Positions 10,201-30,800 of a stretch of DNA of 64,000 bases are shown here, piece after piece. The translations under genes were made by a program, and so were the position numbers. A model generated the notes under the pieces. It worked only from the letters and a program-made list of their open reading frames with translations. It was not told the DNA's origin and did not search any database. Source of the DNA: Taeniopygia guttata (taxonomy: Eukaryota; Chordata; Aves; Passeriformes; Estrildidae); contig NC_133024.1 in assembly GCF_048771995.1 (NCBI RefSeq), positions 24,878,001 to 24,942,000 on the forward strand. Direction: 5' to 3'. The number at the start of each line of letters is the position of its first letter. Positions within the stretch are counted from its first letter, which is position 1.

Positions 10201-13200
10201 GTGTAAGGCTCAAGGAAGTGGTTTTTAACTTGTGTTCTTCTTCATGAGTTCAAGCTCATTGCTACAGATGGCAGATGCCTGCCTTATTTTTAGCTATTTG
10301 AGGACAAATCAGAAAAATCTAGTGACTCCCCATGATTTGTCGTCATGGCTGATTTCCATTAAATTAAACATAGGGATTGGCAGAGGAACAAAACCAGCAG
10401 GAAAGCTGCTTCTGTTTGTTTTAAAAAAAGCTTGTCTAAAGTGCTAAAATAATACTGTAAAAAATACCCACTACTACATACAGAGACCCTTGGGAGGAGA
10501 AGTACTTGCTGAACAGTTTATCCTGTTTTGGGTAAGGAAACTGAGGTCTGTATTGGTAAAACAAGTTCCCTGGAAGTAGATTGAAGAGGAAAGATTAAAA
10601 AGCAAAAGATATCCTGGCCTGTGCCCAGGCCATTAGACTGCAGGTTTGTGTTCAAGGTTGGGGGCATAATGCCTATTTTGGTGGCTTGCTTGATGGAAAA
10701 TTTTAAGATGGGCTCTTAAAGCATGAGCATCTTACATTTTTTTTCCTTCGTTTCCCCCCATCTGTAGTGATCTGTTTTGTTATGCATTTGCCTTGATATC
10801 TTGGGAAAAAAATTTCAGTGGCCATACCTAAAATTCCCTGACTTTCCCAGTTACTGCACATGGCATGGTATAATGGAGAGTGATCTGTAGCTGTGTTGTA
10901 GCAGAGCTGTGGCTATGCGTAATGTTTACTGAAGAGCTCTGGTGCAAGATGTACTTAGGAGTGAGTGCTTGTTGATAAATTGTATTACTGGCCAGCTTTG
11001 ATAGCTTTGCCTGTGTTGTGTCTGCTGAAACACTGCCCTTGTGTTTCACTTCCCAACCAGCGTCCCCTTCTAAACAGAACTTCAGTTTCTATCAGTAAGG
11101 TGGAGTTGGAGTTAAAACTTCTGTGTTGTTACATACTCAGAGAACTGCCTGGCTCAGTAATTCTCTACAGCTCTTTAGTTTGGGCCTCTCACTCTGGATG
11201 AGGCTGGGCTTGATGTCCCTTTCCCCAGACAATTCAGAAGCATGGGAACTCTAGGACCAAAATAGACTGTGACCCAACTGGTCAGGCCTGCATTTCCCTC
11301 TGCTGCTGGAAAAGCTCAGCTTTGCAATTCTGTCTTGTTCTCACACAAGAACAAGCCAATGCTTTCTTTATTCCCAGATCCAATATTTGGCTGTGAGTGT
11401 TGCTGTATACATCAGAAGAAGCCAAAGAAAATGTTAATATCTTGGTGCTAGCTGTGTAATACTTGTTGACTTGGTGAGGAGTGTTGTTGGCCACTTGGAG
11501 CTGCTGAGCCTTGAGGGTCTTGCATTGTGGCTTTGTTTTGTTTGTTTGTTTTGCTTCCTTTTGGAATATAAATTCTCTTGTATTCATTCATAAAATTACT
11601 ACAGTCATTCATTAAAGTTTTCCTAAGCGGTTTGTTTTGACCTGCTGCAGCAGTTAGTTGCACAAGATAATTATATGGTAATATAAGGTAATACTGTTTT
11701 ATTACACCAGGAATTGTGGCTTTGTTCTTGTATTTGCCAGAGGTTTGTTTAGAGCACTTAGTGTGTGTCTCAACTTTCCTCCAAGTCACAAACACCTGAA
11801 CTCGCCTATATTCTGAAGAGGACACTGTTGCCTGCATACCTCTGGAGATTTCTTCCTTGCACCCTCTAAAGTAAGGTCTTTGAGGGGATTTTTAGGGAAT
11901 TTATAGGATTTCTCTGTTTTTAAAAATGGCTTTTTTAGTATCTTGGATGATTTTGTTTATCTGGAGTATTAAGAACTTAAATCTATGTCCTATACCTTAA
12001 CATGCCTGCAAAATGAGCTGACTGAGCTTACTGCACTTTGAGAGGCTTTTCCTGAAAAACTTTTCTTTCCCGTTCCCATTTTTGTGTGGGGGTATTTGAA
12101 GTACTGTGGCAGCTACAAATGGCAGGTGCTGCTTTCCCCTTGTCTTAAGCTAAAATTTCTATTTTTCCCACTTGGCTTTCTGCTTAGCTCTAGTCTTACT
12201 TGCTGAAAACACTAGAAATAAGTCATACAGTACATATGCTGTTTGTTAATGCTTGCCATAATCTTGCTACTTCGACACTTTGGTTTTGGCATCTGTGTAG
12301 AGGACTGATAGATGGAGTCTCTTCAGCCAGAGTTGTGCTGTATCAGAAAAGCCTACACTGACATGGTCTTGGTAGGTTGGTTTTGTTTTCACATAGGAGG
12401 TTACTAGTCACTGAGTAAAAATTAGTCTTGCTGGTGCCCCAGCTGACAGTGATGATTCCCCACCCAGCTCTCCTGATAGATGGTGTTTGGGCTGCACTTC
12501 AGGGGGGTTTCTGCCTGTCTCTGTGCCAAATCCCCATATTAATCCATTGCTCTGTATGGCATGAGGGCTTGGAAAATGTGCTGACTTGGAGACCTCCCTC
12601 CTAACCGGTTTTGCCTCCCAGCTCTGGGCCAGGTGGCGGGTGTGTGCCTTTGGATCCAGCCAGAGTTGAAAGGTTGTGTTGACTTAGCACTGGGGCAGCT
12701 CTGTGCAAGCCAAATATTTAGCTTTCCATCTGATAACCTGTCGGTTGTTTCCTCCCTTGCAACAACCAAATGCTTATTTTATTCCCAGAGCAGTTGAGGC
12801 TTTCACAGAAGTTTTGTGTCTTTGTGGCTTCCGGTGTGGCAGATGTGAGGGTGCTGACAAGGTGGCCTTGTGACCAAGGCTTGGGTGCAGCCATCGCTGT
12901 TCCTTGGCTCTCTGGTGATTTTGTTTCTTTTTGGTGTTATATTGGGTGAGTCAATTACTAGCTTTGTGTCTCTTTTTCCAGCTGTCAAAATGGACTTTTG
13001 GTTTTGTTTTGGTTGGTTTTTATTTTAATTTAAATAAATAAATTAGAGGTTCACACTAAAAGGAAGTAAAAATAACCTATTGTAACTAGGACTCTCAAAG
13101 TTCAAAGGAAAACTTGTGTGATAATTTACAGATATTAGGATTGCTGGACAACTGCAAGTTTAGGGTTAGGCTGACCAACTGCAGTGAATTGAGTTGAAGA

Positions 13201-16200
13201 CCTTAGCAACCAAGAGAGTATTCTAAGTTTCAGAAACTAATTGTGCTTTGTGTCAGTGCTCTGCAGCCATGTCATGGGGGTGGCTGGCTGCGCTTCCCTG
13301 CCAGGGAGTGCTGCACACGTGGCAGGTGTGTTTCCATAAAGCACGGACATCCTGCCTGGAAAGTTTTGCCAGGAGTGTCTGTATTCTGTGGAGGAGGCAG
13401 AGAGAGTCCCTCACCACAGAGGCCATGAGTTGCTTCACCTCCAGCTGTCATAGGCTTCCTCAGCAGGAAGAAGGTCGCTTTGAGATGGTGAGTTGCAGTG
13501 AGAGACCTGTGGTCTTCTTGTGCCACGTTGCACCAAGTGAGGATGGCCACGTTTCCTTTTCTGCTCTTGTGAGTAACTGGTGGTAGGACTTGTGGAGCCA
13601 AGGAGAGCCACTTGAATGTTTTCCAGCTCTCAGAGTTCTCATGTCTCCGTGCAGCAAGGTTCCCAACAGGACTGGAGAGGCTCAGAGTTTTCTTCAATTA
13701 AAAAATGTTAACACCATCAAAATAACTGACTGAGCTTTGTAGCATTTCCAGCGAAGAGATGGGGAACAGGCACACTTTCCATTCTGATGAGTCACTGACT
13801 CTCTGATGATTTGCCTCTTGAAAGAGCTGTTTGGGCGGCTGCTGCTGCAGAAACATGATTCTGAGTGATGGGCCTTGGTGAGCAGGACAGGGCTGCACAC
13901 TGTTTCACCTCTGAATTGGTGAGTAATTAATCTGCCTAGCTTTTATCAGTAAAGTCTTGCACACAGCTGTGGTTCTTGCCTGCCTTGATCCTGCCACAAT
14001 CCTGCCTCGTCAGGATAGCTGTAGAGCTGATGGGCAGGAAGGGTATCATGGCACAGAAAAAAAAAAAATTACCAAGTGCTTTCTGTGGTCTTAAAAGCAG
14101 GAACTGGAAATCAGAGCACCTGATGCTTTCTGTTTCTGGATTTTCTTGTAATTGTGTCACAAATTAAAGTTTTGTCTCTGTCCTGAAGCATGGTCTGCCC
14201 TAGGACCCAAGAGCTGTCCATACCCACATCTATTCCCTGTGTGTGGGCAGGACCACTGTCTGCTCTTGTGTAGCTGCTTTCCAGATTCTGCCTGTGTGTT
14301 TTTATGATGCCCACATCTGCCTCAGAGAGGAGGTCTTGGAGACTAGGTAATACTGGTTCTGAGGATTTGAGGATGAAGGGACTACAAGCATGTCACTTAT
14401 TTTTTGAGGGAAATTGTAGGTGAATTGGAAAGAACAGTGTAGAATCACATTAATGGACTGAAGAGTCTTGTCAGGAAAAGCTTTTATCTTTCATTACTCA
14501 CTTTTTCTGCATGACTCTATAAAATAAGATCACTGATGGGGTGGGGAATGCAAACAGAATAGAGCAGGGTGGATTCTTCATTAATACTTAATATGACTTG
14601 GAATATTATCTGTTGGTGTAAGGGGTTTATGGACACTTTTTCTTGTTTTCAAAGTAGAATCATGCCTTTGTTTATTAATTGAAAGCTATAAAAGTGCTTT
14701 TCCCCATGTCTTTCTCCTCAAAAAGGAGGGCTGTTGATTGGTTCAAGGCCAAGAAAAGCAGACTTAGAGACAATCTGATCTGTAATCTCAACTGCTTTGT
14801 TTAGCATTATCTGTGGAGCTTCAGTTTTGTGTGGCTAGTTTTACAAAATAAAAGCAAACAAATAAAGGAATGGTTCTTGGGCAGATTTTTGTCCAATAAA
14901 CGCCTACCTAATTTGATCTAACTCCAGTAAAGTTATTTAAAACTTGGCTTGAGGAACTGCCCAGTCTATATGTTCATGAATCACCGTGAAAGGGCTTATT
15001 CAAGTGCATTTAAAATATGTGCACTGACATTAAGGATGGCTTCTTTCCATGGGCAGTTGTTTTTACTGGTAGAAACCTGCATTTTACTGGTTGGTAAAGC
15101 CAGGGGCTGGAATTGCGATTACTTCGTGTCCAAGTGTCTGTGTTGGTGAGTGTGTGAGGCATACTAATGGGGTGATACTAATGAGACCTGTTAAATTATT
15201 TACATGAATTTTTGAATGTGGTATAAAATACCTTCCACTGTTAATAGCACTAATTAGACCACCAACATATTGCATCCATTATCATAAATATCCTATAGGT
15301 CAAATCAGACCAATTGTTTCAGCTACCACAGGCACTGTTGTAGCTAAATTTGGCTTAAAACGGCTTTCAAGTATGTTCTTTTTGGGGGTTTTTCCTCATT
15401 TTTTTCCTTCAGTTTAGCTATTTATCAAAAGTGTCTGAATGCCTTAAGTGAATTCTGCATTGTTTGTTACTGCCCTTGCTCATCTTACACATGCAGGAGA
15501 ATGTTCTTGTTTATATTTAATTCCTGAAATATAAATATTTCCAAATAAAACTCTAGAATATCCTAGGAAAAATCATCTGAAAAGTCTTCCTTGACAAGAA
15601 AAGTAAGGAAGGCCTCAGTCTCTGTTGTGTTGCTATTGGAGATATGAGAGTATTAAAGTCTGCCAAAACATACTATTTACCTGAAAACCAAAATTCTCCA
15701 ATGTTTGCTCACCTTTCATGCATTTTCATATCTCCTTTTTATTTTTTTTTTCTCTCTCTCCTGGATCTCTGTTTTTCAGTGTGGTTTTTTTGGGTTTGGT
15801 TTGATTATTCCAACTGACTTTCATGTGCATATGCAGAAAGCATTCATCTTTGAAACATCTTGATTTTTGTTGAAAGTTTGAGAATTTTTATCCTGGTTTC
15901 AATCATGACAATTGTTTATTGGAGTACAGATGAAGGATGGGAAATTTTAATAAAGGTCAATTCTTTGAGGGAATTTTTTAGAGAAGTACTCCTGCACACT
16001 GTGTTCATGGTGACAGTCCTGTGACTCACTGAGAAAACTTCTGGCATTTCTGCCAGCTGTGATTTCTTAGGATTTTAAAGGAGGTGATGACTGAATTATA
16101 AATAGACCATAGGTTCCATCTGTACATTTCAAAGCTACATCTAGAGTTTCCCTTCCCACAGAAGATGTGTGTGCTTTTTTGGCCCCTGGGTTGGTTCTGG

Positions 16201-17265
16201 CTATTCTGTTTTTCCAAAATAGCAGCTGATTTAGACTCCAGGCACACAGACACACCAAAGTCCTTGTAGTGACTTACTCACTTGGTGTCTTGTTCCTGTA
16301 CAGCACACATGGACTCCAATTCAGTCCTTCACTCCCTTATGTCTGCTGTGTTTCCATTGGAAACTTTCCTGACTGCCAAAATCCTTGCAGTGTCACGTGA
16401 GAGACCAGTGAAATAGAAGAAAAATTGTATGGGAAGTGATAAAATCTGTGCCAGAAATTACAGTATTGTTTCTTATATTCTGAGTTGCCTAGCCTCTCTC
16501 ATACTAGTTCATTTTAAGGACTTGATAGATTTAAGTGTGTCATTAAAAATAAATAGGTAAATAAATACGTACAAGTTTGCTTCTGAATTATTTTTCTTTT
16601 CAGGGCTGGGTTATGCGATTGCCCATATGTGCATTTGAAGTACATGCATACATGTGTGTTTTGCTGAATTTTCTGCTAATTAAACCCACTTTTAAATGGA
16701 TGTATTACCTTGGTGTCATCTGGGCATTCTTAGCACGGAAGGGAGCTGAACGATGCAGTTTCCTTCAAGGACACCAGTCTGTCTGTTCATAGCTCTGCCA
16801 GAGGGTGTCCAAATTACCTACCAGCATCAGAGCCTGGCAAGTAATATGCTGGGTGCCTAAAAAGAGCTGTGAAGCTGTAGTAGCTCAACCGCAACACGGA
16901 GAGGGCTCTTCCCAGGTTTGCCTTTGAAATGAAGCACACATTTGTGTTGTCTCCAGCTCTGGAGATGCTCAGTGGTGCTTTCCAGCCAGCAGTAAGTGCT
17001 GTCAGTCATTGATGGCTAATGTTTAGAGACACAGTGTCAGTGGTGTGTAGTACTACTACAGTGGTGTTCATTCTGGGTGTGCAAGAAGACAGTGACCTGC
17101 TGCCATTGAAGTGGCACAGTGGTTTAGAGTGTTAATAGCTGTCCCACAGGGCTCTGCGTGTATGAGAATGGCTTCCTTCTGCATGAATTTGCTTGGCTGG
17201 AGTGTGAACTGGGTGAGTGTTACCAGCAGTTTAAAGCTTAAGTGATGTTTCTGCCTCCTTTGCAG
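7251..17265 (+). other. TMEM39A: TMEM39A first intron (5' UTR intron), about 10 kb
   Basis: The stretch is bounded by a GTAAGT donor at 7250 and a polypyrimidine-CAG acceptor ending at 17265. I found no convincing exon, RNA gene or recognisable retroelement in it. It is AT-rich, with scattered short open frames on both strands typical of intronic DNA and a small 3 x 15-bp tandem repeat at 7876-7920. If the 6813 donor is used instead, the intron starts there. Confidence 0.55.
7876..7920 (+). repeat. Short tandem repeat, 3 x 15 bp
   Basis: Two perfect copies and one nearly perfect copy of CATCCCTTCTGTAAC lie head to tail in TMEM39A intron 1. No function is implied. Confidence 0.9.
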
Positions 17266-17346
17266 ATTTGGGAAGGCTTTTGAATCGTTGTCTGGGTGTT
17301 GGGGCACAGCCTGCTGGAGGCACTGGAAGTGGACTGGTTCCTGGTC

Positions 17347-25278
<7,932 letters not shown>

Positions 25279-25500
25279 GCTGGCCAGACGTGTACCCCTT
25301 CTCTTCCTCATCCCACAGGGCAGGGAGGGAACCTCAGAAAAAAAATATTTTCGTACAGTTCTATTTTTTTCTTGCGACGTTTATAAATATTTAAAATATT
25401 TTATATTTTGTATACTATTGTTTTTGTGGGGTGGGAAGGGAACCAGTGGCAATTAAATGTCACCTTATAAACAAGGTGTTATTTTATATATATATATATA
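25279..25500 (+). promoter_or_regulatory. TMEM39A: TMEM39A 3' UTR with poly(A) signal ATTAAA at 25452
   Basis: The AU-rich sequence after the stop codon carries several ATTTA-like elements. ATTAAA at 25452-25457 is followed by GT-rich sequence (GGTGTTATTTTA and, further on, TGTGTGTGTGG near 25572). Further AATAAA hexamers at about 25974 and 26777 could serve longer transcripts. Confidence 0.6.
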
Positions 25501-25501
25501 T
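25485..25501. repeat. TA microsatellite
   Basis: About eight TA dinucleotides followed by an A-run, just past the likely TMEM39A cleavage site. Confidence 0.85.
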
Positions 25502-27875
25502 TAAAAAAAAATCCATGTGTATATACCGTATATCTATACCCATACATATATTTGTGTGAAGCAACAGGATTGTGTGTGTGGTCACTGTGTCTGCTTTGCT
25601 CACAGAACTGCTGGTAACTAGGAACAGGTCTGCTGTAGAATTTGGATAAACTAACAGCCAGGGGGAAAAAAGGAAAGACAGAGGGCTTTCACCAGGATGA
25701 GTACAGTTTATTTTAGTGACCTCAGTACTAGGAAATTCTTGCACTGGAAATGTGCATTGATGAGATATGTTTAGGCAAAGGGAGGAAGCAGTATTAGTGT
25801 CAGCCAGTAAAAACTCAGTTCTTCCTTCTTCCCACTGTTAGAAGGATGCAGGTATTTTTAAGAAATGTTTACTTTGGCCTCTCTCCTCCTAGCAACCTGA
25901 GCTCCCTCACCATGCCCACAGAATGAACTAAATTAGAATTTTAGAGTAGCATATCATTTAGAAAGGGATTTGAAATAAATAGCTTTATCTAGTAGGATTG
26001 TAATTGAATATTTTAGACACTCATCTCTTTAATTCCTTGAGTAACACCATTGAATTAGGAAATACTCAGCTATTTCCTTCAAGCAGTAGTGTTCCTAACT
26101 GAAATTTATTCTTGTGAAACTCTTACCAACCAACTCCCTTATTGCTAAGCAGTACATTTCAGCAGTTTCATTGTAATTGATGTTGGTAGTGTTAATAACT
26201 TATCATTAATAATACAGGAAATACTTTGCTTTGAGACTGTTCTTCCTAAAGCTGAGCTATACTAGACTCCAGTGAAAAAACAGTTGTGGCAGTATCCCAT
26301 TCAAGACAAAAAGCATTTCAACCATAAAATTAACTGTGCATGCTGGTGACAGCTGATGGTAAAAGCTGATGTTTTAACTCAGGTAATTAAGCAGGGGACA
26401 GCAATGCAATGTTCTTGCATTCAGATGCCATCTGACAACTTCAGCCATTAGTGAAGTGCTAGCTCTGGTTAAGGAGTATGGGAAAAAATTCTGAAACTAC
26501 TGAGTTTGGGAGAAATTGCAACTACTTTCTGTTTCTTCTTTCCTTCCAAGATATGTAAGAATTCAGTGATCTCTTCTGTCTGTAGGATAGCTGCTCCAGC
26601 AGCCTGATCACAATTCCAGGATGCCTGATAATGTAGGCAACAGGAGATGCCTCTGAGCATTCACCCCAAAAGGAACACAAATGCTTAGGTTTAGTTACTC
26701 CTAAGCCTTTCCTTTCACATGGTCCTAATGTTGCTGGCAGGACAAAGGTACTAGGGAATTTACAGTCTGGAGCCTTTCAATAAAACAACATGGTGGCTTA
26801 CAGCCATGTCATGCTGTATGTAGTAATCCATGTCTATCTTGATTACTCTAGGAAGTAATTTAAAGATAAGAGAAGGCTGGCTTCTTATCTAGAGCAGGCT
26901 CTTTTGCTCTTTGTGCAACACCTTTCTTGCATCCAGCTTCAATTTTGCAGTAGCTCAGTAGCATTTCCTACAAATTCCACCTGTTACTAATAGCTGGTTC
27001 AGCATCCCTTGAACAGTATTTCAAAGCATTATCCAGTGGTTTCTACCATTTGGACACCTAGATTATAGTAGGCTTAAACATAAGCAACCAGCAGGAGAAA
27101 AGAGGGTCTTCAAGGCTTAGCTTGGGAAATGGAGATGTGCAAAAGAAAGCCAGAACATTGCACCAGGGCTTTGGGGTGGAGTCAGGGAGGGTTCATGGTG
27201 TGGCTTTTCCTCCCCTTTCATGCCAGGCTGAAGGGAGGCAGGACTCTGGGGCAGTGAGCACACCCAGATGCTGTGCAGCCATTGGGCTGTCCTTGTACTG
27301 CTGGCAGCACCTCCTTAGCTACAGGCTTTATGGTTTGCTCCCAGTGCCTGAGTACAGGGCCAAAACAAACACTGCCTAAGTGCAGGTGGGTAAGATCCTC
27401 CTCATTCCAGTAGTGCTAGGCAGTGTTTGCTGCCTTTCCCCTTCAGAAACAAGACCTTTGTTCTGTCCTGGAGGAGGAGGAGTTCCATGACAAGGTTAAG
27501 GTTGTACCTTGCCATGTACAGTAGTATGAACTGCCTGCATGCTGTCCTGCAGATGCAACTGTATTCCACCCATACACAGAACTCGTACCTGAGAAGAAAT
27601 TAAAGAAGATTGTTGCAGCTTCCCCCTGTTGGCAAAAACCCAACTAGCTAGCACAGTTAGTCTCCCTAGTATAAACTGGACCATCCACCAAGCAGGGAGC
27701 AGAAATTATGTCTGCCTGGCCTCAGTGCCTGATTAGATCAGTGGTTTGTCCCCATTGCTCAGATGGGCCTGCTACTATGCCTTATTCTGATGATCACTGA
27801 AAACAAGTTCACTCTAATACTTGGTCAGGTCAGACTAGGAAAAAGCCAGACTTGTTTCCCATCTTGGTTGTTCCA
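25502..27875. other. Intergenic/3' UTR space between convergent TMEM39A and the FAAH-like gene
   Basis: No coding exon was found. The 3' UTR of the minus-strand amidase must enter this stretch from the right. Minus-strand AATAAA hexamers (read as TTTATT) lie at 26105-26110 and 25707-25712, while plus-strand AATAAA lies at about 25974 and 26777, so long transcript ends from the two genes could overlap. No recognisable transposable element was seen. Confidence 0.5.
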
Positions 27876-30800
27876 TCATGCGAGGATGTCATAATAAATG
27901 GATGGTTTTTTGGTCTGGTCACGGAACTGCTCTAGCTTTAGGCCGATCCTCAGAAGAACAGCTTCATCCCACCATTTTGCCATGACCTGGGAGAAGATGA
28001 GAGGCAGAAAGAGAAGGATGAATGAAAAAAGTAGCATTATATAGATGCTCTTGAAAGTCTTGGAAACAATCTCCCCCCGCCTCAACATCCTCAAAAGATA
28101 TTTTCTCCTTTTACCCCAGTAAGTATGGCATCACTGTATTTGGGAAGGCAGCTGTGTGACTTTAGATTTCAAGACATAAATCTTTCCTTTATATGAGACC
28201 TGTTTCAAGGGGAAAGGATTTAAAAGAAGTTACAGAAATGAGAAGTAAGAGAGCAAAGGGTAGTGACCAATACTGTGCATTGATGCAAGTAGACAGGGAG
28301 ACAAAGATGTCTTTCTTTCTCAAAGATACGCAAAGAGACCTCTGGCATTTAGGAGTGAGGCAAATCACCCCCAAATTAAAGCTTTTATTTCCAGTACCTG
28401 CTAGTTCCTCAACTCAGCTGTGTGGAACAGCAGAGACCTGATTTTGATGCTTTAGGACAAAGCCAACTGGGGATTTTGTGCCCCAGCATTCACAAAGAAC
28501 AAATACTCACCTGGAAGCTAATTGGGAGCCCAGCAGTAGAATATCCAATGGGGACCACAAGGCCTGGAATCCCAGTGAAGTTACCAAGCTGCATGAACCT
28601 AGGGGGAAAAAAGCTGTCATTGGTATTCCTGGGGACAGCAGGAAATTCATCCTTTTTTGGTAGAGGCAGCTATGATTAATCTCTCCCACCTTACAGTCTG
28701 AGGTTCTTTTCCAGCTGTTCCCTTGTTTCTGTAGTGCAAGTAGCACTTTCCTTACCTCATGGACCGGACTGTGAAGGACATATCGCTGCTCCCAGTCAAG
28801 AGGTCAGATTCATAAATTCTTGGAGCAGTGCAAGGAACAGCTGTGGAGGAATCACAAAATGACTGAACTTGAAAGGGACTTCAGGAAGTCATCTTGTCTA
28901 ACCTTCTGGCTCAGGAATGGTCAGCAAACGCAGGGTGCCCATGACCATGTCCAAATAGCTTTTGAATATTCCCAGGGATGAAGATCCCACAGGCTCTCTG
29001 GGCAACTTGATGCAGTGCCATGGATATAACAAGTCTAGAAATACACAGCAATCATTTTCTAATCAGGCAGCATTATCCTCTAAGGGTGCAAGGCACAGCA
29101 AAGTGCACAAAAGCCATACTCTCAAAACTGAGGAGGGAGAGTTAATGAAGTGACTGCTCTTAAAAGGCACCACACAGCTGTTGAGAACTGGCTCTTTAGC
29201 CAAGAGTGCCAATACCTGGTGTAAGGATACAGTTGACAGTGCTGAAGATCTCTTGCAAAAATCTCATGCTCCGAGTTCTCTGTCGATTTGCCTGCAAGCA
29301 GAGACAATACTGTCTAATGGGCCCTCTTGGCTCACAAAATTTGTTTGATGTTGGCAGACTCTGCCCATCAGCATCTCTGCCTTTGCAAAAGAAGACACCA
29401 TTCCTGTAATTTGGAATCAGGGTACAGGACAAGTGGCATGTCCTCTGTGGTGCCCTACCATCCAGCATGCTTTCACAGCAGAGGACAACTAAAGCTGGGT
29501 GACACCTTCCTATGGGTGTGGGGAGGTTAAGAGAAGCCCCTATCCCACCTTTAACAGTTTCACTAAGTGCCTCCCTTCAGCCTTCGCCCCAGTATGTTCC
29601 TTACCTTAATATAATCCAGAGCTGTGAACTGGGAAGCCAAGGCCAGGCTAGCCCGAGTTTCCAAATTCTGAAATAGAAAAAACTGATCAAGGCTCTGCTT
29701 GCAGGAAACTGAACTGTGACAGCCCAGGTCTGCTCTTCTATACCAGTAGCAATCCAACATGTAGTTTGTCATAGAAGAAGCAGGAGCACCTCAGGTTTCT
29801 CACTGACATGACATTTGATCCGTATCAGCCAGAACATGCTCCAAGTTGCTGCTACTTACCATTTCATGAAAATGTTTATTGAAGTCAGGTTGCAGGAAGT
29901 CCCTCATCTCACTGAGAATGCAGATCACATGTGCCACTCGGGCTTCTTCCATCTCTGGAAGAGAGACTTCAACCACACTGGCTCCCAAACTCTGCAGGTG
30001 CTTTACCGCTGTGTATAGGACAGATAAAGCACAGACAGCACCCCTGAGATCTCCAGACTTCACAGAAAGGCTGCAAAATTCCCAACCCCTGCAGAGTCAG
30101 AGACCCCATACACCATGGCAGGGCGAGCATCTTCAGTGCACTGCGTGACATGCACAGCTGCAGCTGCTTCCCCTAGGGAAATGCCTTCAACCTAATACAT
30201 CTCAGTATTCCAACAGGGCAGGGGCTGCAGACAGGTTCCTAACTTGCCTGCTGTATTTCAGGCAAATTCACCTTATCCCTCTAGCCTCCCAGTTAAGCCA
30301 AAGAGTAAAAGGACTGACAGTGTTTCCCTGAGCACTTCACATGACCAGTGTTCTATCAGCATGAAGTGATTATTTAGCATCAAGAGATTCCCATTCAAAG
30401 CCTCTTCTGAACCATAATGGTAAAGTAACCAGGGAATACTCAAGAGACCAGGTAAACAATACAGAACCTCTAAATCTTGATGCACTTTAACAAGGCTGAA
30501 CACCAAGACTCTGGGAAAACTAATTTTTTTGCATTCTGAAAAGAATCCTCTTATTTCAGTGACCCCAGATTCTTCATAAATATCCAAGCTTGCCTATGAT
30601 CTATCTCTCCTAAAAAAAAACTCTATAAATGTAGAAGTGTGTTTGTGGAAATAAGGAGGGTGAAGAAAATCCAGGCAAAGCCTGAACACTCAGCGCCAAT
30701 GCAACTACTATACCAGGCATTGTAGAGGCTTTCTCCCCTGCCCCCAAGTACACACCAGGGTCAATTTTGCTTAGTCTAAACTCTGACAAAGGCACCCTAA

